From positions 1-29,576 of the IMG/VR virus record IMGVR_UViG_3300027708_000233: DNA of 29,576 nt. One strand, given 5' to 3'. Below, piece after piece: positions 1 through 6,823 of the stretch. The first letter of the stretch is position 1; each line of letters starts with the position of its first letter. The notes below the pieces were generated by a model, which did no database searches, had not been told where the DNA came from, and saw only the letters and a program-made list of their open reading frames with translations. This DNA comes from a virus. The translations under genes were made by a program, and so were the position numbers.

Positions 1-587
1 CCACCTGCAATTTTTTGAATGAGTCCTAAATCTTTTAGATCTTTTCTATCTATAGTTTCTGCCAGAGAACGAACATCACTTTGCCATTTTGGAATCCAAA
101 CTAGATTTCCTGAAATGAATACTTGAGTACTAGAACCTTTATTCACGTACTCAATATTCTTTACATCTAATCTTAATGCTTTGTTTTTATTGTCTAATGA
201 TTTTACTGCGTTGTAAATCTGTTCAAGATTTTGTTGTTGTTCAACTAATTTACCACGCATTACTGCAGGTATAGTAGTAGAGTTTGTTCCAACTCTATTA
301 TCTTTTATTACATCAATATCAGCTTTGATCTTTACTTCGTTATTATTATATGAGAGAACCTCATATGTTTTAATTACACCGCCATTATACTGAACAATAT
401 CTTCAGTTAGATTTCCATTGCGAACTTTATGTTCACTATTAATCCAAGTACCTGTTACTTTTTCAACTGCAGCAACTTTAGCGTTACGTAGAGCAGAGTC
501 GAATGTATTACCGTATCCTGTGGTAATAACTTCCTCTGCACTACATAGACTCGCTATTAAAGATAATGCTAGTAATGTATGTTTCAC
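1..587 (-). CDS. Secreted protein with FlgT-N/LPP20-like N-terminal region, partial
   Basis: The reading frame is open from a GTG at 587 to the window edge, so the C-terminus is missing. The first residues (VKHTLLALSLIASLCSA, then EE) look like a Sec signal peptide, so the mature protein should be periplasmic or surface-associated. Residues about 22-90 contain TGYGNTFDSALRNAKVAAVE followed by a beta-rich stretch. This resembles the N-terminal domain of FlgT/LPP20-type envelope proteins, where a glycine-rich strand leads into an alanine-rich helix. The call is by eye and is weak. Its GTG overlaps the TGA of the 42-residue gene upstream (GTGA), so translation is probably coupled. It belongs with the lipoprotein and the secreted protein just upstream. 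The role is unknown; an envelope-acting function is inferred. Confidence 0.7.
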   Translation of the reverse strand, partial: MKHTLLALSLIASLCSAEEVITTGYGNTFDSALRNAKVAAVEKVTGTWINSEHKVRNGNLTEDIVQYNGGVIKTYEVLSYNNNEVKIKADIDVIKDNRVGTNSTTIPAVMRGKLVEQQQNLEQIYNAVKSLDNKNKALRLDVKNIEYVNKGSSTQVFISGNLVWIPKWQSDVRSLAETIDRKDLKDLGLIQKIAG

Positions 588-712
588 TTTGCTAATTGTT
601 CTGATTGGGATTTAACTGTGGCTACTCCATGGTCTAGAATTCTAGCAATGCCACTGAAACCAACAGTTGCTAAAACTAAACCAAAGATTGTTCCTATAAT
701 AAATGCTTTCAT
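584..712 (-). CDS. 42-residue single-pass membrane protein
   Basis: A short ORF of 42 codons begins MKAFIIGTIFGLVLATVGFS and ends SEQLAK. It has one hydrophobic, glycine-punctuated segment (about residues 3-22) followed by a polar tail, as expected for a small inner-membrane protein. From memory, near-identical small proteins occur in marine T4-like phages; this was not checked by search. It sits 1 nt below the lipoprotein gene and its stop overlaps the GTG of the next gene, which makes it an integral member of the envelope operon. Function unknown. It is a real gene rather than spacer because of the exact tiling, the overlap and the coherent membrane segment. Confidence 0.7.
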   Translation of the reverse strand: MKAFIIGTIFGLVLATVGFSGIARILDHGVATVKSQSEQLAK

Positions 713-713
713 A

Positions 714-1253
714 TTAGTTTCCCATCGCTACACGCAATTGACGTGCTGCATTCATAGATCGTTTATCAACTTGAACTGTTACAACAACAGTTTTAGCGTC
801 AGATGATACTTTACGTTCAACAATGTAAATACCTTTCAAGATACCATTAGATTCAACTGCGATCTTTTCGGTAATTTCGCTGGCGATATTTGCTGCTTGT
901 TGTTTAGATTTAAGATCATCCTCAGCTACATTCTTCTCAAGTGCTTTGGTGATTGTATCTGTGGTTGTCTTTGACTTTAGATCTTGATTGATGAACTCAA
1001 CGATATTTCGTTTTGCTCGCATCAGTGCTACGTTCATACCTTGTTCAAGACCAGCATCGGCATTAATAGGTACTGAAGATGTTGCAGAAGATTTAAGAGA
1101 TTCCCACTCACCCTTGTCGTTGAATGTTACTTCAACCTTACCAAAGTCTTGTGTGAATTTAACTGCGTCTGATGATGGTGTATCTGATGTTAGTTTTGTT
1201 GAACTACACGCAGATAACGCAAGAACTGCTGCTACTATAATCAATTTTTTCAT
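714..1253 (-). CDS. LPP20-like lipoprotein
   Basis: This 179-residue protein starts MKKLIIVAAVLALSAC, a signal peptide ending in an LSAC lipobox with the lipidated cysteine at position 16. The mature part has an acidic beta-rich stretch (DFGKVEVTFNDKGEW, residues about 36-50), a long alanine- and lysine-rich helical middle (about 75-135) and a C-terminal strand pair (VVVTVQVDKRSMNAARQL). The layout, with an ALMRAKRN helix before a basic strand, is like LPP20-family lipoproteins. Residue 18 onward is S-T rather than an aspartate, so outer-membrane sorting is possible. The stop of the upstream gene overlaps its weak GGAA ribosome site. It probably modifies or anchors to the host envelope during infection; the exact role is unknown. 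Confidence 0.75.
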   Translation of the reverse strand: MKKLIIVAAVLALSACSSTKLTSDTPSSDAVKFTQDFGKVEVTFNDKGEWESLKSSATSSVPINADAGLEQGMNVALMRAKRNIVEFINQDLKSKTTTDTITKALEKNVAEDDLKSKQQAANIASEITEKIAVESNGILKGIYIVERKVSSDAKTVVVTVQVDKRSMNAARQLRVAMGN

Positions 1254-1259
1254 AATATA

Positions 1260-1604
1260 TTATTCCAATGTTAATGAATACACTACTGCATTCGGTTTAC
1301 TATATGCTTGAATTACACGATCCCGCATATTAGGATCTGACAATGTGAACCCAAGTCTGTTTAGTGACTTAGGATCAACTTGTTGCAATACATTAGATTC
1401 AGTGTTCTTATCTAAAAGAACACTTGATCTTTCTTCAACTGGAACTACGGGAATTGGTGTGACTGAAATTGGCGAATTGCTCGCCATCACAATAGGTTTT
1501 GATTTGAGTTTTACAAAGTCATTGTTAAACTTTGACCACTCAGTATCAAAGTCTAAAGCCATTGCATTAGTTGCAACAAAACATAACAATATCACAGGTT
1601 TCAT
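1260..1604 (-). CDS. Secreted hypothetical protein
   Basis: The protein has 114 residues. It opens with a signal peptide (MKPVILLCFVATNAMA, probable cleavage after AMA) and then a soluble domain with a proline- and valine-rich linker (TPIPVVPVEE, about residues 50-59). A C-terminal part contains QQVDPKSLNRLGFTLSDPNM. I do not recognise the family. It is the first gene of the envelope module: it has its own sigma70-type promoter (1625-1653) and a strong GGAGG ribosome site about 8 nt before the ATG. I compared it with CsgF-like partners of CsgG, because some marine myophages carry curli-pore genes, but saw no convincing match. Confidence 0.7.
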   Translation of the reverse strand: MKPVILLCFVATNAMALDFDTEWSKFNNDFVKLKSKPIVMASNSPISVTPIPVVPVEERSSVLLDKNTESNVLQQVDPKSLNRLGFTLSDPNMRDRVIQAYSKPNAVVYSLTLE

Positions 1605-1624
1605 AATAAATCCTCCATAGTACT

Positions 1625-1653
1625 ATTATACTATAGAGTTTGATTAAAGTCAA
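1625..1653 (-). promoter_or_regulatory. Sigma70-type promoter for envelope module
   Basis: Reading the minus strand, TTGACT (1653-1648) is followed after exactly 17 nt by a perfect TATAAT (1630-1625). The -35 box overlaps the stop codon of the upstream gene. The transcript should start near 1618 and carry a GGAGG ribosome site before the ATG at 1604. This is the only one of the five promoters of this kind here with a conventional leader containing a ribosome-binding site immediately before the first annotated ATG. Confidence 0.75.
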
Positions 1654-1874
1654 GTCATTTTTGATTTAATTTTTGCAATAACTTCGTTGGCAGCTTCCAT
1701 TCCTTCTTTCTCCATCATATCGTCAAATAATTCGTCTCTTGCAAGTTGGATATTATTCAATATAACCATTGCATCGGTTTCGGTCATTGAGTTTAAAATC
1801 ATTGCAAACTCATCAACCTCTAGACTTAAAAGGAATAAAACAAAATCTCTGTCTTCGTCTTCAAGATGTCGCAC
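1650..1874 (-). CDS. Small acidic hypothetical protein
   Basis: This 74-residue acidic, helical protein contains DEDRDFVLFLLSLEVDEF early and a methionine-rich acidic stretch (DDMMEKEGMEAANE) near the end. No catalytic motif or membrane segment is visible. The only early start is GTG at 1874, overlapping the 3' end of the DUF6433-type gene by 14 nt; the next in-frame ATG would remove about a third of the protein. It is the last gene before the promoter of the envelope module. Function unknown. Confidence 0.6.
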   Translation of the reverse strand: MRHLEDEDRDFVLFLLSLEVDEFAMILNSMTETDAMVILNNIQLARDELFDDMMEKEGMEAANEVIAKIKSKMT

Positions 1875-2292
1875 TTTCTTTGGCTTTCTTTTCTAATGGA
1901 GGTATGAACCCAGCATCAGTTACCAATTTTCGTGTAATCTTTGGATATTTTTTATGTAGTGTCTGGTCTTTGACTGCAATCAAGACTTCTGCTTCAGTAG
2001 GATGACAACCCTCAAGCATGGAGATGAATAAACCCTCACGCTTTAGTTTTGTAAGATCTGCTCGGCAGAAAACATATAATCTACGCATTTCTCCAAATAG
2101 GTTTGTTGGTGTCATGCCCAATGGCTCAGCTGCAGGTTTAAATGGTGGTGTTCCTTCTGGAAGCAACATTTTCTTCGCTGGGTCAAATGCATATTCAAAA
2201 ATTAATTTAAGAACAGCATCAGTTTTATAACCATCAATCTTCTTAGGGTCTGCTTGAATTTCGGCAAGCATCTCTGTTACGTATTTTCTCAT
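1861..2292 (-). CDS. DUF6433-type conserved T4-like protein
   Basis: The protein has 143 residues and matches, from memory, the DUF6433 family of T4-like phages. Its hallmarks are a TDAVLKLIFEYAFDPAKKML stretch, then LLPEGTPPFKPAAEPLGMTP, RRLYVFCRADL, LEGCHPTEAEVLIAVKDQ and a C-terminal YPKITRKLVTDAGF. The family has no established function that I know. The start is ATG at 2292, which shares one base with the stop of RNase H (TGATG), rather than the TTG one codon earlier. In T4-like marine phages it often sits near replication genes, as it does here, so a DNA-metabolism role is possible but unproven. Confidence 0.75.
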   Translation of the reverse strand: MRKYVTEMLAEIQADPKKIDGYKTDAVLKLIFEYAFDPAKKMLLPEGTPPFKPAAEPLGMTPTNLFGEMRRLYVFCRADLTKLKREGLFISMLEGCHPTEAEVLIAVKDQTLHKKYPKITRKLVTDAGFIPPLEKKAKESATS

Positions 2293-3185
2293 CAAAAATC
2301 CTCTAGTTCATCTAACAATAAACGACATTTGTGTTCAATAAGATAGTTCATAATAGCCATCTTATCTCCGATCGGTTTACTATTTAGGTATGAATTAATA
2401 ATAGATTCTGAAACATCTGTTGGGATAAATTCAAAATTCACGAGAGTTGCGTTTCTTTGCCAGTTACGTTTTTCTTCATCATTTTTACAAGCATCAATAC
2501 CTTTTTCAATAAATTCAGCAAGACGTTTTGCACTCATAGGTTTTTGGCGGTCACCAACCATAAACACATCATCTTTACTTAGAATGTTTGGTACGCCATC
2601 TCCTGCATCACCCTTAACAATATGCTCAATGATATATTCATTAATCTCTTTCTTAGATGCAGTAATATACTTTTTCTGCATTGGAGACCATTGCTTAACT
2701 GTTGGGTACAGTTGTAGTTGTTTAAAATCTTTATCAGAAGATAGAATAAGAATCTTCTGTGGTTCTTCAACCAATCCCTGTTGAACTAATAGATTATCTT
2801 GAGCATACTTAGTCATAACTGCAATAATATCGTCAGCTTCAGCACGATCAATATGAAGAACTTTATATGGAAAATATGTGGCAAGATCGGTGCGCATCTC
2901 TGATAATGTATCAAAGATTAATCCCCAGTCTAAAGATGACTTCTCACGATTGCTCTTGCGCATTCCTTTATAATATTCAAAGAATTCTTTGCGCCAGTAT
3001 TTACGACCATCGCAACAGATAACTACGTCACCATACTCTTTACCGTATTTCTTCTTATATGATTTGATTGTAGATAATGTTACATGACGAATAAGATTTT
3101 TAACCTCAGACTCAGTACCCTTCAACTCACGTTGAAATGTCAAAATGGCTGCAAGAGCAACCTGCGAATAATCAATTAGAATCAT
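2292..3185 (-). CDS. rnh: T4-type RNase H (5'-3' exonuclease / flap nuclease)
   Basis: This 297-residue protein matches T4 RNase H (about 305 residues), which removes RNA primers from Okazaki fragments and trims 5' flaps. The metal-binding acidic residues of the FEN family are visible in order: D5 (LIDYSQ), D59 (CCDGRKYWR), E116 and D118 (RAEADDI), D151 and D153 (SSDKDF), and D193/D196 in KGDAGDGVPN, the helix-hairpin region that binds duplex DNA. The set looks complete, so the enzyme should be active. It overlaps the following DUF6433 gene by one base, and its own start lies 14 nt inside the upstream oxygenase-like gene. It fits with the primase and ribonucleotide reductase elsewhere in the window. 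Confidence 0.93.
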   Translation of the reverse strand: MILIDYSQVALAAILTFQRELKGTESEVKNLIRHVTLSTIKSYKKKYGKEYGDVVICCDGRKYWRKEFFEYYKGMRKSNREKSSLDWGLIFDTLSEMRTDLATYFPYKVLHIDRAEADDIIAVMTKYAQDNLLVQQGLVEEPQKILILSSDKDFKQLQLYPTVKQWSPMQKKYITASKKEINEYIIEHIVKGDAGDGVPNILSKDDVFMVGDRQKPMSAKRLAEFIEKGIDACKNDEEKRNWQRNATLVNFEFIPTDVSESIINSYLNSKPIGDKMAIMNYLIEHKCRLLLDELEDF

Positions 3186-3822
3186 TTTTAGTATCTTTAG
3201 GTCTAGTTGTTGTTAAAAATATAGCATTACAATATCTACCATTTCCAGTAAATTTGTTTTCAAATTTTGTTGTTATTTGTTTTGCTTCATGTACTGTAGA
3301 TGATAATAATACTACAGTTCTATTATGTTTTGGTTCTATAGTTGCTTGTTTCGTTGAGTTACAGGAGTATACAATCAAATCTCCACCTTCAAATTGTTTT
3401 GGTTCCGTATAGAAATAATTTAATATAGTAAAGAAAAACCCATCAATATGTGGTTTATAATAATCAGAATTCTCATAATAAGAAACTAAATGTGATCTAA
3501 CATTACAATTAAATAATGCATTGAACATTGTATTGAATTCTAAAAGTTTATCTTTAAACTGTTTTGAATTCGTTTGCGTAAGACCATGACATATTAAAGA
3601 AGAGTGTTCCCAGTTTTTAAATACTGACTCTAAAAAGATTCCACTTTTTGAAGTAATAATATTACCTTTGTTTTCTGCTGAAACTAGACTATCCTGATTT
3701 AACATTATAGATGGTTTTGTCAACCATTTTAATTCAAGCATAATTTCTTTGAGTTGTTCTTCAGTATAGAAGTTATCAATAACAACAGCATCGATGCCAT
3801 CTTCTATATAATTAAATTCCAT
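3172..3822 (-). CDS. 2OG-Fe(II) dioxygenase-like protein (prolyl-hydroxylase type)
   Basis: The protein has 216 residues. The double-stranded beta-helix core is suggested by YYENSDYYKPHIDG (HxD iron ligands H125 and D127), then FEGGDLIVY (about 144-152), a distal histidine in STVHEAKQ (H178) and a basic residue in GNGRYCNAIF (R196) that could bind 2-oxoglutarate. This is the layout of P4H-like 2OG-Fe(II) dioxygenases. Its N-terminal 100 residues are helical and unlike anything I recognise. The substrate (protein, nucleic acid or small molecule) cannot be read from the sequence. It starts where the upstream gene stops (TAATG) and runs 14 nt into RNase H. A second, different 2OG oxygenase lies at 9445-10017. 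Confidence 0.75.
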   Translation of the reverse strand: MEFNYIEDGIDAVVIDNFYTEEQLKEIMLELKWLTKPSIMLNQDSLVSAENKGNIITSKSGIFLESVFKNWEHSSLICHGLTQTNSKQFKDKLLEFNTMFNALFNCNVRSHLVSYYENSDYYKPHIDGFFFTILNYFYTEPKQFEGGDLIVYSCNSTKQATIEPKHNRTVVLLSSTVHEAKQITTKFENKFTGNGRYCNAIFLTTTRPKDTKNDSN

Positions 3823-4958
3823 TAAAACGCTCCGAGGATAATGGTTTCCTCATTAATACGACCATTGGGGTTAGATGGTTTAGTTTTAAGAGTTTTAATA
3901 GCATTACTCAGAGCACGTTTTCCTAGAGCAAGATCTTTAAAGAACTCCTCTGGTTTACGTAGAGTAAATGCTTTGGATTCTTTAATATCAAAACCAACAA
4001 TAGTAGTTCCCTTGACAGAAACTGTTCCATTCTCTGCTTTGTAAACACCAAACCTACGATACTTAGTATTATAAAACCAAACTTCGCTAGATCCAATTAT
4101 ACCTGTTGGATTGATAGATTTCAAATTTAATTCTGCAAATTCTCGCAAGAACTTCATCTTTGATACCATTTTAGTCGGAGAAATTTCTTTACGTTTGCGA
4201 GGTGCACGATTTGCTTTGGCAGTCTGCACCATTTGCTGACAATCGGCAATAATCGTTTGCACGAATTCCGAAAACTTCTTTAACTCTCGTTTAGTAAAAT
4301 GCGAATAACCTTCTACTAGTTGGTCATCATCTCCAGCAATGGCTTCCTCAATTTCTTTGGCAGTATCCACAAATAACTCTCCAATGCGTTTAGCAATGGG
4401 TCCAGCCACTTGATTAGCCAGTAGATAATTCTTTGTTGAGAAGTCAGACTTGCATCCATTGAGAACAAAGTCATCAATTGCACCTTCAATTTCACCAGCC
4501 AAGTCATGGGCTTTCTCTTCCATTCTTTGTTGAATTGATATTACATTAGATGGCAATGCTTCTTTAGCTGCAGCTGCATCTTTTTTATCTTGTTTATCTT
4601 GAGACTTCTGACGTGTTTTGATTTGAGAAAGAAGTTTCTCAATACCTACATTATAATGATTTAGTTCAGCTTCTTGAAGTTCAGAACCCAGATCGATCAA
4701 ACGAGCAAGGATACCTGGAGTTCGGAAGTGGTATTCGTCAACCTTAAGAAGTTCAACTGCTACTTTTTTATCGATCTTAGCATAGTGACTAATGAACCAC
4801 TTCTTTTTATCTTTGTCATCAGTATGAGAATTATAGTAGTTCAGTGAATGCAACAAATCTCGCATGTAATAATCTTGTGAAAGTACTCGCTCATCACCTT
4901 TCATTATTGCTTCAGCTTTTGCTGTTGCTGCTCTACGTTTTGCTGTATTCACTGCCAT
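3822..4958 (-). CDS. Conserved T4-like hypothetical protein (378 aa)
   Basis: This is a large soluble protein of 378 residues. The N-terminal third is basic and helical (AKRRAATAKAEAIM). It is followed by a charged linker (about 113-130, KTRQKSQDKQDKKDAAAAKE), a helical middle, and a C-terminal half with a lysine-rich patch (RAPRKRKEISPTKMVSKMKF) and a beta-rich segment (EVWFYNTKYRRFGVYKAENG). I recall homologues in marine T4-like phages annotated only as hypothetical. There are no catalytic motifs that I can name. The basic patches would suit nucleic-acid binding, which is inference. It is the largest gene in this early-type stretch and is joined tightly to its neighbours on both sides. Confidence 0.75.
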   Translation of the reverse strand: MAVNTAKRRAATAKAEAIMKGDERVLSQDYYMRDLLHSLNYYNSHTDDKDKKKWFISHYAKIDKKVAVELLKVDEYHFRTPGILARLIDLGSELQEAELNHYNVGIEKLLSQIKTRQKSQDKQDKKDAAAAKEALPSNVISIQQRMEEKAHDLAGEIEGAIDDFVLNGCKSDFSTKNYLLANQVAGPIAKRIGELFVDTAKEIEEAIAGDDDQLVEGYSHFTKRELKKFSEFVQTIIADCQQMVQTAKANRAPRKRKEISPTKMVSKMKFLREFAELNLKSINPTGIIGSSEVWFYNTKYRRFGVYKAENGTVSVKGTTIVGFDIKESKAFTLRKPEEFFKDLALGKRALSNAIKTLKTKPSNPNGRINEETIILGAF

Positions 4959-4967
4959 GATATATCC

Positions 4968-5156
4968 TTATTGTTTAAATGAAAGACCAGTTGTACCACC
5001 AATTACTCCACCAAGAATTAAAGCAGCACACCATGATTCTAAAGTAAATGCAATATCTAAAACTGGAAATAGAGTGTTTAAAGACCAGATAGTTGCAAGT
5101 GGTCCAATAATAATAATGGTAATAATAAGTGCCAACCAAAGAATTAATTTAATCAT
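4968..5156 (-). CDS. Small two-segment membrane protein
   Basis: This 62-residue protein is mostly hydrophobic. Segment one is about residues 2-25 (LILWLALIITIIIIGPLATI) and segment two about 42-58 (CAALILGGVIGGTTGL), with a short loop (FPVLDIAFTLES). Similar small membrane proteins occur in marine T4-like phages (from memory). The start ATG overlaps the TGA of the SH3-like gene (ATGA). Function unknown. The position among early-type genes argues against a late holin, but a membrane-remodelling role cannot be excluded. Confidence 0.7.
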   Translation of the reverse strand: MIKLILWLALIITIIIIGPLATIWSLNTLFPVLDIAFTLESWCAALILGGVIGGTTGLSFKQ

Positions 5157-5455
5157 AATGAAAACTCCAATTTAATTACTGAGTCCCAGCGGAAAGATCT
5201 CCACTCAGATTTTTCTGTGTCAAAGACACGAACTGCGGATCCATTAGACGTGGTAGTTTCGCTTTCGGTTTTTGGGGTCTTGTCTGAAGGTATTCTTCGC
5301 TCAACGAGGGTACACTGCATTGATCTTTCAGTACCATCTTTTTTGGTAAAAGTAACGCACAAGTCTTTGACATTATCATCGTGTAGAACTCCTAGTGTCC
5401 ATGTTTTAAACTCTTCGAATTCTTTTTCATTCTTGAATACTGTTTGGAATGCCAT
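5153..5455 (-). CDS. SH3 beta-barrel-like small protein (DUF2693 type)
   Basis: The protein has 100 residues. The pattern CVTFTKKDGTERSMQCTL, a variable serine/threonine-rich loop (about 58-72), then VRVFDTEKSEWRSFRWDSV is that of small phage proteins annotated as SH3 beta-barrel fold / DUF2693. In these, a strand pair around KKDGTxRxMxCTL is followed by a strand ending in WRSFRWDS. The family is thought to bind nucleic acids or partner proteins, without a settled function. It overlaps the next upstream gene by 29 nt and the following membrane-protein gene by 4 nt. Confidence 0.75.
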   Translation of the reverse strand: MAFQTVFKNEKEFEEFKTWTLGVLHDDNVKDLCVTFTKKDGTERSMQCTLVERRIPSDKTPKTESETTTSNGSAVRVFDTEKSEWRSFRWDSVIKLEFSL

Positions 5456-5672
5456 TATCTAATCTCACTTTCATTTCATTAATTATAGGTCCAAAGAACT
5501 CAATGAATTCTTTAGTTTGAAAGAAAGATGTATGACCACTATTGGTAATTTCTTTCCCTACTTCATTTACAAGTTTCTGACGGATAGTAAATTCAATCAA
5601 ATCATACGGATGACTTTTGATTTTAACTGATCGTGTTAAACCTTCTCTGTGAAGTTCATACTCCAAGTCCAT
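5427..5672 (-). CDS. Hypothetical protein (81 aa)
   Basis: I do not recognise this 81-residue protein. It starts MDLEYELHREGLTRSVKI with alternating polar and hydrophobic residues suggesting a beta-strand pair. An amphipathic helix (about 24-36) follows, and then FFQTKEFIEFFGPIINEMKV. No signal peptide, cysteines or catalytic motif are visible. It overlaps the SH3-like gene by 29 nt and the small basic gene by 17 nt; overlaps this large on both sides are typical of compact phage early operons. Function unknown. Confidence 0.6.
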   Translation of the reverse strand: MDLEYELHREGLTRSVKIKSHPYDLIEFTIRQKLVNEVGKEITNSGHTSFFQTKEFIEFFGPIINEMKVRLDNGIPNSIQE

Positions 5673-5784
5673 GATCTACCTTTCTGTGTTTTGGTTTACG
5701 AATATACTTAACCTTAGACTCCACAGTACGCATGCGGTACTTTGGTGTTCTTAAATCCTTAGCAACTGGATTTCTAGGTCTCAT
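5656..5784 (-). CDS. Small highly basic protein (42 aa)
   Basis: The ORF encodes MRPRNPVAKDLRTPKYRMRT and ends VDHGLGV; it is 42 residues long with about a third Arg or Lys. I recall very similar small basic proteins (MRPRNPVAKDLRTPKYR core) widely conserved in T4-like marine phages with no assigned function; the charge would suit RNA, DNA or ribosome binding. The gene lies directly behind a promoter whose TATAAT ends only 6 nt before the ATG, and no Shine-Dalgarno sequence fits between, so its mRNA is predicted to be leaderless. It overlaps the following gene by 17 nt. Confidence 0.8.
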   Translation of the reverse strand: MRPRNPVAKDLRTPKYRMRTVESKVKYIRKPKHRKVDHGLGV

Positions 5785-5790
5785 AGTCTT

Positions 5791-5819
5791 ATTATACACG
5801 TTATCCTCTTACAAAGCAA
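5791..5819 (-). promoter_or_regulatory. Sigma70-type promoter, TTGCTT-17-TATAAT
   Basis: On the minus strand TTGCTT (5819-5814) is followed by a 17-nt spacer and a perfect TATAAT (5796-5791). The element TTTGCTTTGTAAGAG matches the promoter before the primase at 14 of 15 positions. The -10 box ends 6 nt before the ATG of the small basic gene, so transcription should begin at or next to that ATG, giving a leaderless message. Confidence 0.75.
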
Positions 5820-5821
5820 AT

Positions 5822-5980
5822 TTATTGTATTGTATCATGAGTTGCAAATGGAGAAACTCTTTCTGCAATCAACTCAAACACAAGATCTTGAACTTCATTA
5901 ATCTCTTCCATTGTTACACGATCAGCTGGTAGTTTACCTTCTAATACTGCAACCATTATCATTTTACGATCTTCAGTCAT
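5822..5980 (-). CDS. Small acidic hypothetical protein (52 aa)
   Basis: A 52-codon ORF encodes MTEDRKMIMVAVLEGKLPAD, continuing RVTMEEINEVQDLVFELI and ending SPFATHDTIQ. It looks like a short helical hairpin with no catalytic residues I can identify. The ATG at 5980 lies inside the 3' end of the phosphatase gene (8-nt overlap), and its stop falls just before the promoter for the small basic gene, so it fills what would otherwise be a gap. Support comes from tiling and a coherent amphipathic composition. Function unknown. Confidence 0.6.
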   Translation of the reverse strand: MTEDRKMIMVAVLEGKLPADRVTMEEINEVQDLVFELIAERVSPFATHDTIQ

Positions 5981-6389
5981 ATGTCAACCCCAGCACTTTC
6001 ATCATTTTATGTTTAACACGTAGATTCGGTTGACGATATCTATCAGATGGAGTAAATCCCATCATCGTTGCAACTTCAACTACTGCACCACTACGGCAGA
6101 TACCAGCGTGACAGTGAACAACTACATTCATTCTATTTTCTAAAGCACGTTGTAACAGATGAATAATCTCTTCAGCTTGTTCATCTTGAATTTTGCATTC
6201 TTCTTCAAACCCATCGTTATCTTCAGCATCAAGAAATTCAAACTCATATACCTCTTTAAAGGGATATTTGATTTTGCCAAACTCCTCAGCAGGATCTTGA
6301 ATGCGAATTAACATTGCATTTGGACCAGCATCATAGTGATGCCCTAGAAACACATCACTCTTACTGACATTTTCGATAAATCGTATCAA
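5973..6389 (-). CDS. Dual-specificity-type phosphatase (CX5R)
   Basis: The protein has 138 residues. It contains the cysteine-phosphatase P-loop VHCHAGICRSGA: nucleophile C93, then five residues, then R99 and S100, the HCxxGxxRS signature of the PTP/DSP superfamily. A candidate general-acid loop is less clear; LDAEDNDG (about 53-60) carries aspartates. The substrate could be a phosphoprotein, an RNA 5' end or a phospholipid. The start is a TTG at 6389 preceded by AAGGAAGTGGC, a well-spaced ribosome site. TTG overlaps the TGA of the MazG-like gene (TTGA), and no ATG exists before residue 26. T4-like phages often carry such a phosphatase without known role. Confidence 0.85.
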   Translation of the reverse strand: MIRFIENVSKSDVFLGHHYDAGPNAMLIRIQDPAEEFGKIKYPFKEVYEFEFLDAEDNDGFEEECKIQDEQAEEIIHLLQRALENRMNVVVHCHAGICRSGAVVEVATMMGFTPSDRYRQPNLRVKHKMMKVLGLTYD

Positions 6390-6670
6390 GCCACTTCCTT
6401 AAAAATATTTGTCCAATAGAGTAGTTTATTCATCTTCTCAGCTTTGGCTGCCATAACTGCTGATTCACTAACCATACCTGAATCGATCACTAGGTCAATC
6501 ATACACATCAAATCACCTAGTTCTTCTTCTAGATGAGCTTTATTAGTTTCACCATTATAAGAATCTTCCATACCAAATCGAAATACCTTGCTAATCGCTT
6601 GGGTTACTTCAGCACATTCCTCTTGAGTAATCAATAGGATTTCTTTTTGTTGCTCATTCATTTTATTCAC
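6386..6670 (-). CDS. MazG-like nucleotide pyrophosphohydrolase
   Basis: This 94-residue protein has the single-domain all-alpha NTP pyrophosphatase pattern. A helix carries EECAE (E17, E18, E21), and a second acidic motif EEELGD (E49, E50, D53) coordinates Mg2+ in the MazG/dUTPase-like superfamily. These enzymes hydrolyse NTPs or dNTPs to the monophosphate and PPi, and phage versions are suggested to adjust nucleotide or alarmone pools. The start is taken as GTG at 6670 because AAGGA sits 8 nt upstream; an ATG three codons later (6661) is an alternative with poorer spacing. The stop overlaps the phosphatase TTG. Confidence 0.75.
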   Translation of the reverse strand: MNKMNEQQKEILLITQEECAEVTQAISKVFRFGMEDSYNGETNKAHLEEELGDLMCMIDLVIDSGMVSESAVMAAKAEKMNKLLYWTNIFKEVA

Positions 6671-6815
6671 TTATTGCTTCCTTCCATCTTTGTTCAACTA
6701 TATCATTTACCCATTCAATCGGGCATTTTAACGCATTTGCAATTTCATCACATGACCACTTAGTGGTGTCTAGAAGATAATTTATATCTTCCCATAGTTT
6801 TTTTACTGAAGCCAT
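6663..6815 (-). CDS. Small helix-turn-helix-like protein (50 aa)
   Basis: The ORF encodes MASVKKLWEDINYLLDTTKW, then SCDEIANALKCPIEWVNDIV, then EQRWKEAISE; 50 residues. The middle (SCDEIANALKCPIEWVNDIV) reads like a helix-turn-helix of the sort in small phage regulators, where a short helix, a turn at LKCP and a recognition-like helix follow. Because of its size, DNA binding is inference. It overlaps the MazG-like start by 8 nt and starts 8 nt after the preceding gene, so it belongs to the operon driven by the promoter at 7017-7045. Confidence 0.65.
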   Translation of the reverse strand: MASVKKLWEDINYLLDTTKWSCDEIANALKCPIEWVNDIVEQRWKEAISE

Positions 6816-6823
6816 TTAAACCC

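Noticed and set aside
418-615. Plus-strand ORFs (for example 418-615, 1345-1620, 3137-3412, 19151-19582) up to 143 codons
   Set aside because: All lie antisense to well-supported minus-strand genes, have odd composition (long aromatic or histidine-like runs mirrored from the sense strand) and lack ribosome sites in tidy operon positions.
1-1604. CsgG/CsgF curli-pore identity for the envelope module
   Set aside because: Considered because some marine myophages carry these, but none of the visible sequences shows a CsgG or CsgF match by eye. It stays as an unassigned envelope module.
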